55,011 nt of DNA from an uncultured Bacteroidales bacterium (GCA_902775975.1 CACYOC010000010.1:1-55011), one strand, 5' to 3'. Shown: positions 43,648 through 53,457, counted from the first letter of the stretch. Numbers and translations: made by a program. The notes: generated from the letters alone by a model not told the origin.

Positions 43648-44124
43648 ATGATTAGAGTAGGAATGGGATATGATGTCCATCGGCTGGTTCCCAATCGGGA
43701 GCTGTGGATGGGCGGTATCAAACTGGATTACGAGCTGGGTCTCTTAGGACACAGCGATGCTGACGTGCTCATTCATGCCATTTGCGATGCCATATTGGGA
43801 GCCGCCAATATGCGTGACATTGGCTATCATTTCCCTGACACCTCTGCCGAGACGGAGGGAATGGACAGCAAGGTCATCCTAAAGAAAACAATAGAGCTGA
43901 TAGCCACTAAGGGCTACCAGCTCGTCAATATCGACGCTACCATTTGTGCGGAGCGTCCTAAGATGAATCCTCACATTCCTGCCATGCAGCAGTGTATGGC
44001 CTCCGTCATTGGAACAGACCCGGATAACATCTCCATCAAGGCCACCACTACCGAAAAGCTTGGCTTTACGGGACGGCAGGAAGGCATTGCTGCCTATGCC
44101 GTCGCGTTAATCTCAAGGGACTAA
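43648..44124 (+). CDS. ispF: 2-C-methyl-D-erythritol 2,4-cyclodiphosphate synthase
   Basis: 158 residues. It makes the cyclodiphosphate intermediate of the non-mevalonate isoprenoid pathway. The metal-binding YDVHR (residues 7-11), LLGHSDADVLIHAICDAILGA and the C-terminal ATTTEKLGFTGRQEGI are diagnostic. The ATG at 43648 is chosen; a TTG two codons earlier lies in the tandem repeat. The 3' end overlaps clpB by four bases (convergent). Confidence 0.95.
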   Translation: MIRVGMGYDVHRLVPNRELWMGGIKLDYELGLLGHSDADVLIHAICDAILGAANMRDIGYHFPDTSAETEGMDSKVILKKTIELIATKGYQLVNIDATICAERPKMNPHIPAMQQCMASVIGTDPDNISIKATTTEKLGFTGRQEGIAAYAVALISRD

Positions 44125-46628
44125 TTCCTGAATACCAGTCCGTCGCCGAACTCGTCGATGATGATAGGCTTCGTGCGATCTACCTCATCCGCCAATATCT
44201 TGCGTGACAGTTCGTTCAGCACCAAGTGCTGGATGGCTCGCTTGACGGGACGTGCTCCGAAGTCGGGGTCATATCCCTCCTCTGCCAGATACTGGATGGC
44301 CTGGTCGGTTACCTCCATCTTGATGCCCTGAGGCTCCAGCATGTCTGTCACCTTCTTCATCTGCAGGCGTACCACGTCGGCAATCTGCTCCTTTGTCAGC
44401 TGTTGGAAGGTAATGATCTCGTCAATACGGTTCAGGAACTCCGGTCGCATCGTCATGCGCAGCTGTTCTCGTGTGGCGTTCGACGTCATGATGATGATGG
44501 TGTTCTTGAAGTTGGCAGTACGTCCCTTGTTGTCTGTCAGACGTCCGTCGTCGAGCACCTGTAGCAAGATGTTGAAGACGTCGGGATGAGCCTTCTCTAT
44601 CTCATCGAACAGCACCACGCTGTATGGCTTGCGGCGCACCGCCTCTGTCAGCTGTCCACCCTCGTCGTAGCCTACATATCCCGGAGGAGCACCAACCAGT
44701 CGGCTGACGGTATGCTTCTCCTGATATTCCGACATGTCGATACGCGTCATCATCGTCTCGTCGTTGAACAGATATTCTGCCAGTGCCTTGGCGAGTTCCG
44801 TCTTACCCACACCCGTGGTTCCCAGGAAGATGAACGAGGCGATAGGCCGCTTGGGGTCTTGCAGTCCTGCACGACTGCGGCGTACGGCATCGCTGACAGC
44901 CTGTATGGCCTCTTCCTGTCCGATGACCCGTTTGTGCAGCTCGCTCTCTAAGTTCAGCAGCTTTTCACGCTCACTTTGCATCATGCGAGTGACGGGGATG
45001 CCTGTCCAGCGGCTTACCACCTCGGCAATGTCGTCGGCAGTCACCTCCTCGCGCACCATGGCGTTGCCGTCCTGTGCTGAGGCCAGTTGCGACTGTATGG
45101 CACGGATATCGTCCTCCAGGGTCTTCATCTTCGAGTAGCGTATCTCTGCCACCTTGCCGTAGTCGCCTTCACGTTCGGCCCGCTCGGCTTCCTGCTTCAG
45201 CTGTTCCATGTCCTGCTTGTCCTGCTGTATGCGGTTGATGAGCTGACGCTCGCCATCCCATTTGGCACGCATCTGCGTCTCCTGCTCTTTCAGTTCGGCA
45301 ATCTCCTTGTCGAGTTGTGCTATCTTAGGCTCGTCACCCTCGCGCTTGATGGCCTCGCGTTCAATCTCCAGCTGAGCCAGTCGGCGCATGATCTCGTCCA
45401 GCTCCTCAGGAACAGAGTCGCGCTCCATGCGCAGTTTTGCTGCCGCTTCATCCATCAGGTCGATGGCCTTGTCCGGCAGGAAACGCTCGGAGATGTAACG
45501 CTCCGACAGTTGCACGGCAGCGATACAGGCATCATCCTGGATACGCACCTTGTGGTGGTTCTCGTAACGCTCCTTCAGTCCACGCAGAATGCTGATGGCC
45601 GACAGTTCGTCAGGCTCATCCACCATCACCGTCTGGAAGCGTCGCTCCAGTGCCTTGTCCTTCTCGAAATACTTCTGGTATTCGTTGAGCGTGGTGGCAC
45701 CGATGGCCCGCAGTTCGCCACGGGCCAGAGCCGGCTTCAGGATGTTGGCAGCATCCATGGCACCCTCGCCGCCGCCGGCACCTACCAGCGTGTGAATCTC
45801 GTCAATGAAGAGCACGATGCGTCCGTCGCTCTTGGTGATTTCATTGATGACGCTCTTCAGACGCTCTTCAAACTCACCTTTGTATTTCGCACCAGCCACC
45901 AGCGCACCCATATCCAATGAGTAGAGCTGCTTGTCTTTCAGGTTCTCGGGCACGTCACCCCTGACGATACGCTGTGCCAGTCCTTCGGCAATAGCCGTCT
46001 TACCCGTTCCCGGTTCACCGATCAGGATGGGGTTGTTCTTCGTGCGTCGTGACAGGATTTGCAGCACACGGCGTATCTCCTCATCACGTCCGATGACCGG
46101 GTCCAGCTTGCCTTGCCGTGCCAGCTCTACCAGGTTCTTGGCGTATTTCTCCAGCGACTGGTAGTTGTCGTCGGCACTCTGGCTCTGTACCTTTTGTCCC
46201 TGTCGCAGTTCGGCAATCGCCTTGCGCAGTTCCTTTTCCGTCATCCCCGCATCCTTCAGGATACGTCCTGCCGTCTGTCCTTCTGTCAGCAGTGCCAGCA
46301 GCAGCGGCTCAATGCTGACAAACTCGTCGCCCATCTTCTGGGCATCATCCTGAGCCGTCAGCAGCACCTTGTTGGCTGCACTGCTCAGATAAGGTTCTCC
46401 ACCCGTCACACGGGGCAGATGCTGTAGTTCTGTATTCACCAACGTGTCAATCTGCTGACCGTTGATACCTAATTTCTGCAACAGATAGCCGACGACATCC
46501 TTGCCTTTGTTCATGACACCTGCCAAGAGGTGTATGGGCTCGATGGTCTGCTGACCGTTGCGCTGCGCCGTGTTGACCGCCTCCTGGACAGCCTCCTGCG
46601 CCTTGATGGTAAACTTTTCTAATGTCAT
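44121..46628 (-). CDS. clpB: ATP-dependent disaggregase ClpB
   Basis: 835 residues. ClpB resolves protein aggregates with DnaK. N-terminal Clp-N repeats (1-145), first AAA+ domain with GEPGTGKT (about 205-212), the long coiled-coil middle domain (about 400-525, rich in E/K/R), second AAA+ domain with GTTGVGKT (about 601-608), and a C-terminal D2-small domain. Most ClpB proteins are about 860 residues; here the stretch after MTSN in the second AAA+ domain (about residues 707-724) is only [20 protein letters not shown], some 25 residues shorter than the usual loop. All ATPase motifs are intact, so activity is expected. Confidence 0.94.
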   Translation of the reverse strand: MTLEKFTIKAQEAVQEAVNTAQRNGQQTIEPIHLLAGVMNKGKDVVGYLLQKLGINGQQIDTLVNTELQHLPRVTGGEPYLSSAANKVLLTAQDDAQKMGDEFVSIEPLLLALLTEGQTAGRILKDAGMTEKELRKAIAELRQGQKVQSQSADDNYQSLEKYAKNLVELARQGKLDPVIGRDEEIRRVLQILSRRTKNNPILIGEPGTGKTAIAEGLAQRIVRGDVPENLKDKQLYSLDMGALVAGAKYKGEFEERLKSVINEITKSDGRIVLFIDEIHTLVGAGGGEGAMDAANILKPALARGELRAIGATTLNEYQKYFEKDKALERRFQTVMVDEPDELSAISILRGLKERYENHHKVRIQDDACIAAVQLSERYISERFLPDKAIDLMDEAAAKLRMERDSVPEELDEIMRRLAQLEIEREAIKREGDEPKIAQLDKEIAELKEQETQMRAKWDGERQLINRIQQDKQDMEQLKQEAERAEREGDYGKVAEIRYSKMKTLEDDIRAIQSQLASAQDGNAMVREEVTADDIAEVVSRWTGIPVTRMMQSEREKLLNLESELHKRVIGQEEAIQAVSDAVRRSRAGLQDPKRPIASFIFLGTTGVGKTELAKALAEYLFNDETMMTRIDMSEYQEKHTVSRLVGAPPGYVGYDEGGQLTEAVRRKPYSVVLFDEIEKAHPDVFNILLQVLDDGRLTDNKGRTANFKNTIIIMTSNATREQLRMTMRPEFLNRIDEIITFQQLTKEQIADVVRLQMKKVTDMLEPQGIKMEVTDQAIQYLAEEGYDPDFGARPVKRAIQHLVLNELSRKILADEVDRTKPIIIDEFGDGLVFRN

Positions 46629-46751
46629 AGTTTTGTCCTCCTATTTTTTTGTTTCTACCGTCTGACGCTCAAAGTCCGTGCCGAACTCCTAAAAAGTGAC
46701 AAAATGGCAGAAATTTTTCATTTTTCACTTTACCCTTTACCTTTTTTTTAC

Positions 46752-46759
46752 TACCTTTG
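46752..46759 (+). promoter_or_regulatory. -7 box of radA
   Basis: TACCTTTG on the plus strand, 9 bases before the ATG at 46769; predicts a near-leaderless mRNA and supports that start over the TTG at 46757. Confidence 0.6.
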
Positions 46760-46768
46760 TGCCCTGAT

Positions 46769-48184
46769 ATGGCAAAGGAGAAAACAATGTACGTCTGCGA
46801 GCATTGCGGACAGGAGTCGGCCAAGTGGGTGGGCAAATGCCCCAGCTGTGGTCAGTGGAACACGTTCAAGGAAATCAAAGTAAGTCCTGCCGCCAGTCCC
46901 ACCCGTGGTGGAGGCTCGTGGAGTGCCGGTGGCGGCATCAGCAGTAAGAGTCGTGATGCTGCCAAGGTGCTGCGGTTGCGCGACATCTCTTCGCACGATG
47001 ATCCGCGTATCGACATGCACGATGCCGAGTTGAACCGCGTCTTAGGCGGCGGCTTGGTGCCTAGCAGCATTGTGCTGCTGGGTGGCGAACCCGGTATCGG
47101 CAAATCCACCCTGTCGCTACAGACCATGCTGCAGCTGACCGACAAGCGTGTGCTCTATGTCAGTGGTGAGGAGAGCGCCCATCAGCTCAAGATGCGTGCC
47201 GAACGCCTTGCCTCCCCTCAGCAGGGGAGGTTGGAGGGGTCTGACAATTTCCTCATCCTTTGCGAAAACTCCTTAGAAGCCATCTTCGACCATATCAAGG
47301 AAGTTCACCCCGACGTGGTAGTCATCGACTCCATCCAGACCATCTCCACCGAAGACGTAGAGTCCTCGGCAGGTTCCATAGCCCAAGTCCGTGAATGTGC
47401 CTCGGCATTGCTGCGCTTTGCCAAGTCGAGTGGGGTGCCTGTCATCCTCATCGGCCATATCACCAAGGAAGGCACACTGGCAGGACCCAAGATTCTGGAA
47501 CATATCGTCGATACCGTCATCCAGTTCGAGGGCGACCAGCACTATATGTATCGCATCCTGCGCAGCATCAAGAACCGCTTCGGTTCCACGTCCGAGTTAG
47601 GCATCTACGAGATGCAACAGACCGGTCTGCGCCAGGTTTCCAATCCCTCCGAGCTGTTGCTGACGGAAAACCACGACGGTCTCTCCGGTGTCGCCATCAG
47701 TTCCGCCATCGAGGGCGTGCGTCCCTTCCTGGTAGAGACCCAGGCCCTGGTGTCCTCTGCCGCCTACGGTACGCCGCAACGCTCAGCGACAGGTTTCGAC
47801 CAGCGCCGCCTGAACATGTTGTTGGCAGTCCTGGAGAAGCGTGTCGGTTTCAAACTCATGCAGAAGGACGTCTTCCTCAACATCGCCGGTGGTCTGCGTG
47901 TCACCGATATGGCGATGGATCTCTCCGTCATTGCCGCCGTGTTGTCGTCGAATGTCGATACCCCCATCGAGGAAGGGTGGTGCATGGCTGGCGAAGTAGG
48001 ACTCTCCGGCGAGGTACGCCCTGTGGCGCGTATCGAACAGCGCATCATGGAAGCCGAGAAGTTAGGCTTCCAGCATATCATCATCCCCAAGTACAACCTT
48101 TCGGGTCTGAATAGCAAGAAGTTCAAGATTGAACTCGTTCCCGTCCGTAAAGTCGAGGAAGCCCTCCGTGCCTTATTCGGATAA
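46769..48184 (+). CDS. radA: DNA repair protein RadA
   Basis: 471 residues from the ATG at 46769. RadA is a RecA-like branch-migration ATPase. Zinc finger CEHCG...CPSCGQW (residues 9-29), Walker A GGEPGIGKST (about 106-115), the KNRFGSTSELG signature and a Lon-like C-terminal domain. Residues about 147-157 (ASPQQGRLEGS) are extra compared with the usual alignment between MRAERL and NFLILCEN, and are encoded by a G/C-rich palindromic element (47211-47241). The insertion keeps the frame. Confidence 0.93.
   Translation: MAKEKTMYVCEHCGQESAKWVGKCPSCGQWNTFKEIKVSPAASPTRGGGSWSAGGGISSKSRDAAKVLRLRDISSHDDPRIDMHDAELNRVLGGGLVPSSIVLLGGEPGIGKSTLSLQTMLQLTDKRVLYVSGEESAHQLKMRAERLASPQQGRLEGSDNFLILCENSLEAIFDHIKEVHPDVVVIDSIQTISTEDVESSAGSIAQVRECASALLRFAKSSGVPVILIGHITKEGTLAGPKILEHIVDTVIQFEGDQHYMYRILRSIKNRFGSTSELGIYEMQQTGLRQVSNPSELLLTENHDGLSGVAISSAIEGVRPFLVETQALVSSAAYGTPQRSATGFDQRRLNMLLAVLEKRVGFKLMQKDVFLNIAGGLRVTDMAMDLSVIAAVLSSNVDTPIEEGWCMAGEVGLSGEVRPVARIEQRIMEAEKLGFQHIIIPKYNLSGLNSKKFKIELVPVRKVEEALRALFG
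47211..47241 (+). repeat. Palindromic element inside radA
   Basis: CCTCCCCT (47211-47218), loop CAGC and AGGGGAGG (47223-47230), then TTGG and AGGGGTC. The motif resembles the CCTCCCC/GGGGAGG repeats common between Bacteroidota genes, here inside a coding region. Confidence 0.75.
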
Positions 48185-48309
48185 CTGTTTCAGGCGCAGT
48201 AGTGCTTCGATGTAATTCCCCCCTGATAGCGCTTAGTGGGTTGTGGACGGGCACGGAGAGGGTGTTAACACTTTTTAACGGGGGGTAAAGATTGGGCGGA
48301 ATTTATTTG

Positions 48310-48317
48310 TATCTTTG
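48310..48317 (+). promoter_or_regulatory. -7 box of the BspA-like gene
   Basis: TATCTTTG on the plus strand, preceded by TTG about 20 bases upstream. Leader of about 90 bases to the ATG at 48415. The rest of the gap 48185-48414 shows no gene. Confidence 0.65.
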
Positions 48318-48414
48318 CAAACAGTTAATCGACATGCAAATGCTTAACGACTCATTCCAATTCACACGGAGAACATATATTATTCATTACTAATCTCAAA
48401 AACAACAACACATT

Positions 48415-51400
48415 ATGAAAAGAAAAAGACTTCTTTCATTGCTCGTGCTGCTTGCAGCAGTAGTGACGGGCGCTTGGGCGCAGACGTGGGATAGTGGCGA
48501 CTGCACAGTGACACTTTCTGGTGACGTTATGACCGTCAGCGGCACTGGCGTCATGGCGGATTATAAGGATTCTTATGAACTCCCTTGGTACGGTAACTAT
48601 ATCGAGACCATTGTCATCGAAAGTGGTGTGACCAGCATCGGCAATTCTGCCTTCGCAAAGTGCAGAAATTTGAAATCGGTCAGCATCCCTGCCAGCGTGA
48701 CCAGCATCGGCAATTATGCCTTCGAAGATTGTGGATCAGAAGCCACCACCCCCCTGACGGTATCTTTTGCTGAAGGATCGACACCTTTGACCATCGGCGA
48801 AGATGCCTTTAATTATGCCAATCTGAAATCTATTGACATCCCTAATAGAGTGACCAGCATTGGCGAAAGTGCCTTCTCTAATTGCAGTAAATTGGAATCG
48901 GTCAGCATCCCTGCCAGCGTGACCAGCATCGGCAATTATGCCTTCCAATATTGTGGATCAGATGCCGCCGCCCTGACGGTATCTTTTGCAGAAGGATTGA
49001 CACCTTTGACCATCGGCGAAAGTGCCTTTGCAGATTCCTATCTGACATATATTGACATCCCTAATAGATTGACCAGCATCGGCAATTCTGCCTTCCTAAA
49101 TTGCGCACATTTGGAATCGGTCAGCATCCCTGCCAGCGTGACCAGCATTGACGAAGGTGCCTTTTATTATTGTAGCAATCTGGCTAAAGTCTATATCTTC
49201 GCCCCCAGTCTGACGACATACGGCGCCGACGCTTTCGATGAAAACGCTGCTGGCCGTAAGATCTACGTGCTCCCTGAGGCTGTGGAAACCTACAAGGCTG
49301 GCTGGCCGGCCTATGCCGACGACATCGAGGCAATGACTCTCTATGCCACTTCCGTGAAGGAAGGCACCGAGGATGCCGAGAACTGGAGCGCTACTCCAAG
49401 TCAAGCTACGGAAGGTCAGAAAGTGACCATCAACTACGCCGGCACGAAGAGCGTGAAGAGTGTCACGGCCAAGAAGAAGACTACTACTGGCAACATCACG
49501 GTCTATTTCTCAGATGCCCTGAACTGGGGCGACGTACACGTTTACTATTGGAATGACGGAACCGATTGGCCCGGCACTGCAATGACCGAGGTAGGAACCA
49601 ATGAATACAGCCAGAAAATCTATAGGGCAGAGATTCCCGCCACAGCAGTGGGTGTCATCTTTAACGGCAACGGCAAGCAGACGGCCGATATCACCACGAA
49701 CATTGCCGACGGATCCTGGTGGTATGCCACCGACAATGTCAACGGCTTGAATCAAAACGAGGCAGGCTATGTTGGCAAGTACACCGTAAACATCGAGGTG
49801 ACAAACGTTGATGACAACAAATGGACCTTCACGATGCCTGACGGTGACGTGGAGCTTGACATCGAGTACAATGTCGCCTATCCTGTCACCATCAGCGACG
49901 GTGACGTGGATGCTGCCAACTGGAGTGCTCCCACCGAGCAGAGCGTCGGACAGAACGTCACCCTGCAGTACACCGGCAAGAAGAAGATAAAGAGAATCAC
50001 CATCAAGGCTGTACAGACAGCACGCACCGCTGCTGAGGCTACTGCCGAGGACATTGGTAAGTTGATTGGCGCCGACGGTAATATCTATGACTCGAAGGAT
50101 GCTGCCGTCACCGCCGGCACTACTGCTGTTGCCGTGATAGCCTACGTGGGCAGCGACACTTACGACGCTACTTTCAAAAAAGGCTTGGCAATCGCATTGG
50201 CTGACGAGAAGGGCGATATGATCTGGTCAACGGCTAAGAGTACCTGTGAGGGTAAGACTGCCATCACGGGAGCCAAGTGGTGCCTGCCAAGCCAGGATCA
50301 GTGGAAGCAGATGTTCAAAGCCAATGGTGGCGACGAAGGAAGTTACACCGGCCTGAATACAACTATCACCACCGCCGGAGGAGCAACCTTGCTGGAGGAC
50401 GACGTGGCCTACTGGTCGTCGTCGGAGATCGATCCAGGTGTCAAGGCCTACTTCGTGTACCTCACCGAAGGCAATGCCCAATGGATCGAGGGCAATGAGG
50501 CCCCCGACGGCTGCCTAGCCCGTGCCTGCCTCGCTTTTGGTGGAGAAGCCGCTCCGGCTGCTCCGACAGTCATCGACCTCTCGACGCTCACCGCTGACTA
50601 CGAAGCTAAGGACGGCGAGACACTGACCGGCACGCTGGCCAGTAACGTAAAGATCAGTATTGCCGACGGCGCCACCGTAACGCTGAAGGACGTGAACATC
50701 ACTAACCTTGGCAATGGTTGCGACTGGGCGGGCATCAACTGCCCGGGCGATGCTACCCTTGTGCTTGAAGGAACCAACACAGTGTGTGCGGGCAGAGACG
50801 GTTCTGGAAATAACAATTACCCCGGTATCTATATTGCTCCAGGTAAGACGCTCACCATTCAGGGCGACGGCACTCTGACAGCATACAGCAATTCCAGTCC
50901 ATGGGGTGCTGGCATCGGCGGCGGCTGGAATATTGCCTGTGGAAACATCGTCATCAACGGCGGCACCATCACGGCCACGGGCGGCTCTGAGTCTGCCGGC
51001 ATCGGCGGCGGCTATAATGGTTCCTGCGGCAATATCACCATCAACGGCGGCACCATCACGGCCACGGGTGGTCAAAACTCAGCCGGCATCGGCGGCAGTA
51101 ATGCTTCCTGTGGTAACATCACCATCAATGGCGGCACCATTACGGCCACGGGCGGTGACCATGCTGCCGGCATCGGCGGCGGTTTTGCTTCCTGCGGCAA
51201 CATCACCATCAGCGGCGGCAACATCACGGCTACGGGCGGTAACGAAGGTGCCGGCATCGGCGGCGGCTGTAATAGAACCTGCGGCAACATCACCATCAGC
51301 GGCGGCACCGTCGAGGCCACGGGCGGCAACTTAGCAGCCGGCATCGGCGGCGGAAATAACAATCCAGGTTGCGGCACCATCACCATTACCAGCGGCGTGA

Positions 51401-52251
51401 CCAGCGTGACTGCAACAAAGGGCAATGACCCCAACAATTACGTCCAAAGCATCGGCTGCGGCGACCATGGTTCAGAAATCACCGTGACCATCGGCGGCGT
51501 ATCGGGTGCCATCACCGAAAGCCCGTACACCTACGACCCCTCTGCTCCGGCTGCCACCGACCTCTCGACGCTCGCCGATGACTACGAAGCCCAGGACGGC
51601 GAAGTGCTGACGGGTACGCTGGCCTCTAAAGTGAAAATCAGTATTGCCGACGGCGCCACCGTCACGCTGAAGGATGTAAACATCACCAACCTTGACTACA
51701 GTTGCGACTGGCCGGGCATCAACTGCCCGGGCGATGCCACCCTTGTGCTGGAAGGAACAAACGAAGTGTGTGCGGGCATAGACGATACTGGAGAATTTAG
51801 CAATTACCCCGCTATCTATATTGCTCCAGGTCAGACGCTGACCATTCAGGGCGCTGGCACTCTGACAGCATACAGTAATGCCTACGAACCATACGGCGCT
51901 GGCATCGGCGGCGGCTATGACATTGCCTGTGGACACATCGTCATCAACAGCGGCAACATCAAGGCCTCTGGCGGTTACTATGCAGCCGGCATCGGCAGCG
52001 GCGGATATGGTGGTTACTGCGGCGACATCACCATCAACGGCGGCAACATCATGGCCACAGGCGGTGACTGTGCAGCCGGCATCGGCAGCGGACGGGAAAG
52101 TGGTTCCTGCGGCACCATCACCATCAAAAGCACGGTGACCAGCGTGACTGCTACGAAGGGCGACGGTTCCCCTAACAGCATCGGTGCGGGCCAAGATAGT
52201 CCAGCAATCACCGTGAACATCGAAGCTGGCGCTAACGTGACACAGAATTGA
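48415..52251 (+). CDS. Large secreted mosaic protein: LRR, carbohydrate-binding-like and glycine-rich repeats
   Basis: 1278 residues. Signal peptide MKRKRLLSLLVLLAAVVTG to about 22. LRR_5/BspA repeats (about 60-285) with the phrase SVSIPASVTSIGNYAF. A starch-binding CBM26-like module (about 361-440, YFSDALNWGDVHVYYWNDGT). A FISUMP/DUF1566-like domain (about 545-700, GAKWCLPSQDQW, YWSSSE). Then two homologous modules: LSTLTADYEAKDGETLTGTL at about 720 and LSTLADDYEAQDGEVLTGTL at about 1048, each followed by glycine-rich repeats of the type GNITINGGTITATGG-x-AGIGGG (828-1002 and 1158-1242), probably a beta-helix. It ends GANVTQN without a clear sorting tail. I infer a surface adhesin or glycan-binding protein. 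Followed by a related gene after 51 bases. Confidence 0.82.
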   Translation: MKRKRLLSLLVLLAAVVTGAWAQTWDSGDCTVTLSGDVMTVSGTGVMADYKDSYELPWYGNYIETIVIESGVTSIGNSAFAKCRNLKSVSIPASVTSIGNYAFEDCGSEATTPLTVSFAEGSTPLTIGEDAFNYANLKSIDIPNRVTSIGESAFSNCSKLESVSIPASVTSIGNYAFQYCGSDAAALTVSFAEGLTPLTIGESAFADSYLTYIDIPNRLTSIGNSAFLNCAHLESVSIPASVTSIDEGAFYYCSNLAKVYIFAPSLTTYGADAFDENAAGRKIYVLPEAVETYKAGWPAYADDIEAMTLYATSVKEGTEDAENWSATPSQATEGQKVTINYAGTKSVKSVTAKKKTTTGNITVYFSDALNWGDVHVYYWNDGTDWPGTAMTEVGTNEYSQKIYRAEIPATAVGVIFNGNGKQTADITTNIADGSWWYATDNVNGLNQNEAGYVGKYTVNIEVTNVDDNKWTFTMPDGDVELDIEYNVAYPVTISDGDVDAANWSAPTEQSVGQNVTLQYTGKKKIKRITIKAVQTARTAAEATAEDIGKLIGADGNIYDSKDAAVTAGTTAVAVIAYVGSDTYDATFKKGLAIALADEKGDMIWSTAKSTCEGKTAITGAKWCLPSQDQWKQMFKANGGDEGSYTGLNTTITTAGGATLLEDDVAYWSSSEIDPGVKAYFVYLTEGNAQWIEGNEAPDGCLARACLAFGGEAAPAAPTVIDLSTLTADYEAKDGETLTGTLASNVKISIADGATVTLKDVNITNLGNGCDWAGINCPGDATLVLEGTNTVCAGRDGSGNNNYPGIYIAPGKTLTIQGDGTLTAYSNSSPWGAGIGGGWNIACGNIVINGGTITATGGSESAGIGGGYNGSCGNITINGGTITATGGQNSAGIGGSNASCGNITINGGTITATGGDHAAGIGGGFASCGNITISGGNITATGGNEGAGIGGGCNRTCGNITISGGTVEATGGNLAAGIGGGNNNPGCGTITITSGVTSVTATKGNDPNNYVQSIGCGDHGSEITVTIGGVSGAITESPYTYDPSAPAATDLSTLADDYEAQDGEVLTGTLASKVKISIADGATVTLKDVNITNLDYSCDWPGINCPGDATLVLEGTNEVCAGIDDTGEFSNYPAIYIAPGQTLTIQGAGTLTAYSNAYEPYGAGIGGGYDIACGHIVINSGNIKASGGYYAAGIGSGGYGGYCGDITINGGNIMATGGDCAAGIGSGRESGSCGTITIKSTVTSVTATKGDGSPNSIGAGQDSPAITVNIEAGANVTQN
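50920..51420 (+). repeat. Intragenic repeats encoding the glycine-rich region
   Basis: Six to seven imperfect copies of a roughly 80-base unit encoding INGGTITATGG and AGIGGG. A shorter second set lies near 51890-52140. Repeats inside one gene are prone to recombination. Confidence 0.8.
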
Positions 52252-52302
52252 ATAAACCGCTAAACACTTACGTAATATAAAAGGTATAAACAAAATAAAG
52301 AT

Positions 52303-53457
52303 ATGAACAATATGAGAAACAAGATATTTTCACTGCTCGTGCTGCTTATGACAGCAGCGACGGGCGCATGGGCAGACGACTACTACCTGGTAGGCACCAT
52401 GAACGACTGGGGAGCCAGCAAACAGTTCCAGCTGACACAGAACCCCGGCAACTCTGACGAATATATGATAACCCTGACACTGAACAAGGACGCTGAGTTA
52501 AAAGTAATAGGAGTAGATGGTGAAGGTAGCTGGGCGTGGTATCCCAGTGGTAGCGATAACAACTACGTGGTGCCTGCAACTGGCGAGTACACCGTTTATT
52601 TCCGTCCTGACTGCCTCGGCGGTGATGACTGGCACTACAACTGCATCTACGCAGCCGCTGCCCCCGCACCCGCCATTCCGGTGACCGACCTCGGCAGTAA
52701 CACTTGGCAATTCACCATGCCCGACTACGCTGTAGTGGCCAACATAGAGTACGATACCGATCTGGAACTCCGGGAAGAGAACGTCAACACGACGGTGCTC
52801 GCCGACTGGGACGGCTACGAGGCTGACGTCACCATGCATCGCACGCTGAAGGCCGGCAGCTGGAACGCGCTCACGATGCCGTACGCCCTCAGCTCCCTCT
52901 TTCTCAACCTAATGAAAGAAGAGTATGGCATAACAGCGGTGAAGGAACTCACCGGCGCAACGCTCGACGGCAGCACGCTGAACCTCACCTTTGAAGATGC
53001 TACCAGCATCGAGGCAGGCAAGCCCTATCTGGTGAAGGTAGAAAACGACTTAGACTTCTCCAAATTGGCCATGGCAAATGTCACCGTGAGCAAGACACTA
53101 CAGCCCGTCACCTTTACCTACGTGGACTTCGTGCCAACACTGGGCAAGACGACTATCGAGGGTAGCGACCCGAAGAGCGTGCTGTTCATGACCTCTGACA
53201 ACACGCTGAAGAGTCCTTCTGAACTGCCTGCCAACATGAATGGCTTCTGTGCCTACTTCCAACTGAAGGGCGACGCAGTGAATGCTACCAGCTTCAAGCT
53301 TGACCTGGGCGAGGGCGAAGCCACTGGCATCAAGTCGATGGACATTGAACATTCAACATTGAACATTGAACATTGCTACGACCTGCAGGGTCGCCGTGTG
53401 GCTCAGCCTAAGAAAGGCGTGTATATTCAGAATGGTAAAAAGGTCGTGATTAAATAA
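52303..53457 (+). CDS. Secreted protein with carbohydrate-binding-like N-terminus and sorting-like tail
   Basis: 384 residues. Signal peptide (MRNKIFSLLVLLMTAATGAWA, from ATG 52303 or 52312) nearly identical in pattern to the upstream gene. Residues 27-110 (YYLVGTMNDWGASKQFQLTQ onward) have the SusE/SusF-like beta-sandwich look of outer-membrane glycan-binding proteins. The middle (about 165-330) is a beta-rich region. The last 30 residues (YDLQGRRVAQPKKGVYIQNG) form the C-terminal tail common on Prevotella secreted proteins, probably a type IX signal. A 7-base tandem repeat (53342-53376) sits directly before this tail, so a change in copy number would alter it. Likely co-transcribed with the upstream gene. 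Confidence 0.82.
   Translation: MNNMRNKIFSLLVLLMTAATGAWADDYYLVGTMNDWGASKQFQLTQNPGNSDEYMITLTLNKDAELKVIGVDGEGSWAWYPSGSDNNYVVPATGEYTVYFRPDCLGGDDWHYNCIYAAAAPAPAIPVTDLGSNTWQFTMPDYAVVANIEYDTDLELREENVNTTVLADWDGYEADVTMHRTLKAGSWNALTMPYALSSLFLNLMKEEYGITAVKELTGATLDGSTLNLTFEDATSIEAGKPYLVKVENDLDFSKLAMANVTVSKTLQPVTFTYVDFVPTLGKTTIEGSDPKSVLFMTSDNTLKSPSELPANMNGFCAYFQLKGDAVNATSFKLDLGEGEATGIKSMDIEHSTLNIEHCYDLQGRRVAQPKKGVYIQNGKKVVIK
53342..53376 (+). repeat. 7-base tandem repeat ACATTGA in the 3' coding region
   Basis: Five consecutive 7-base units (ACATTGA with single-base variants) encode the residues before the C-terminal tail. Seven is not a multiple of three: loss of one unit gives a different 24-codon end stopping at the TGA near 53450, and gain of one stops after about 12 codons. 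Confidence 0.9.
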
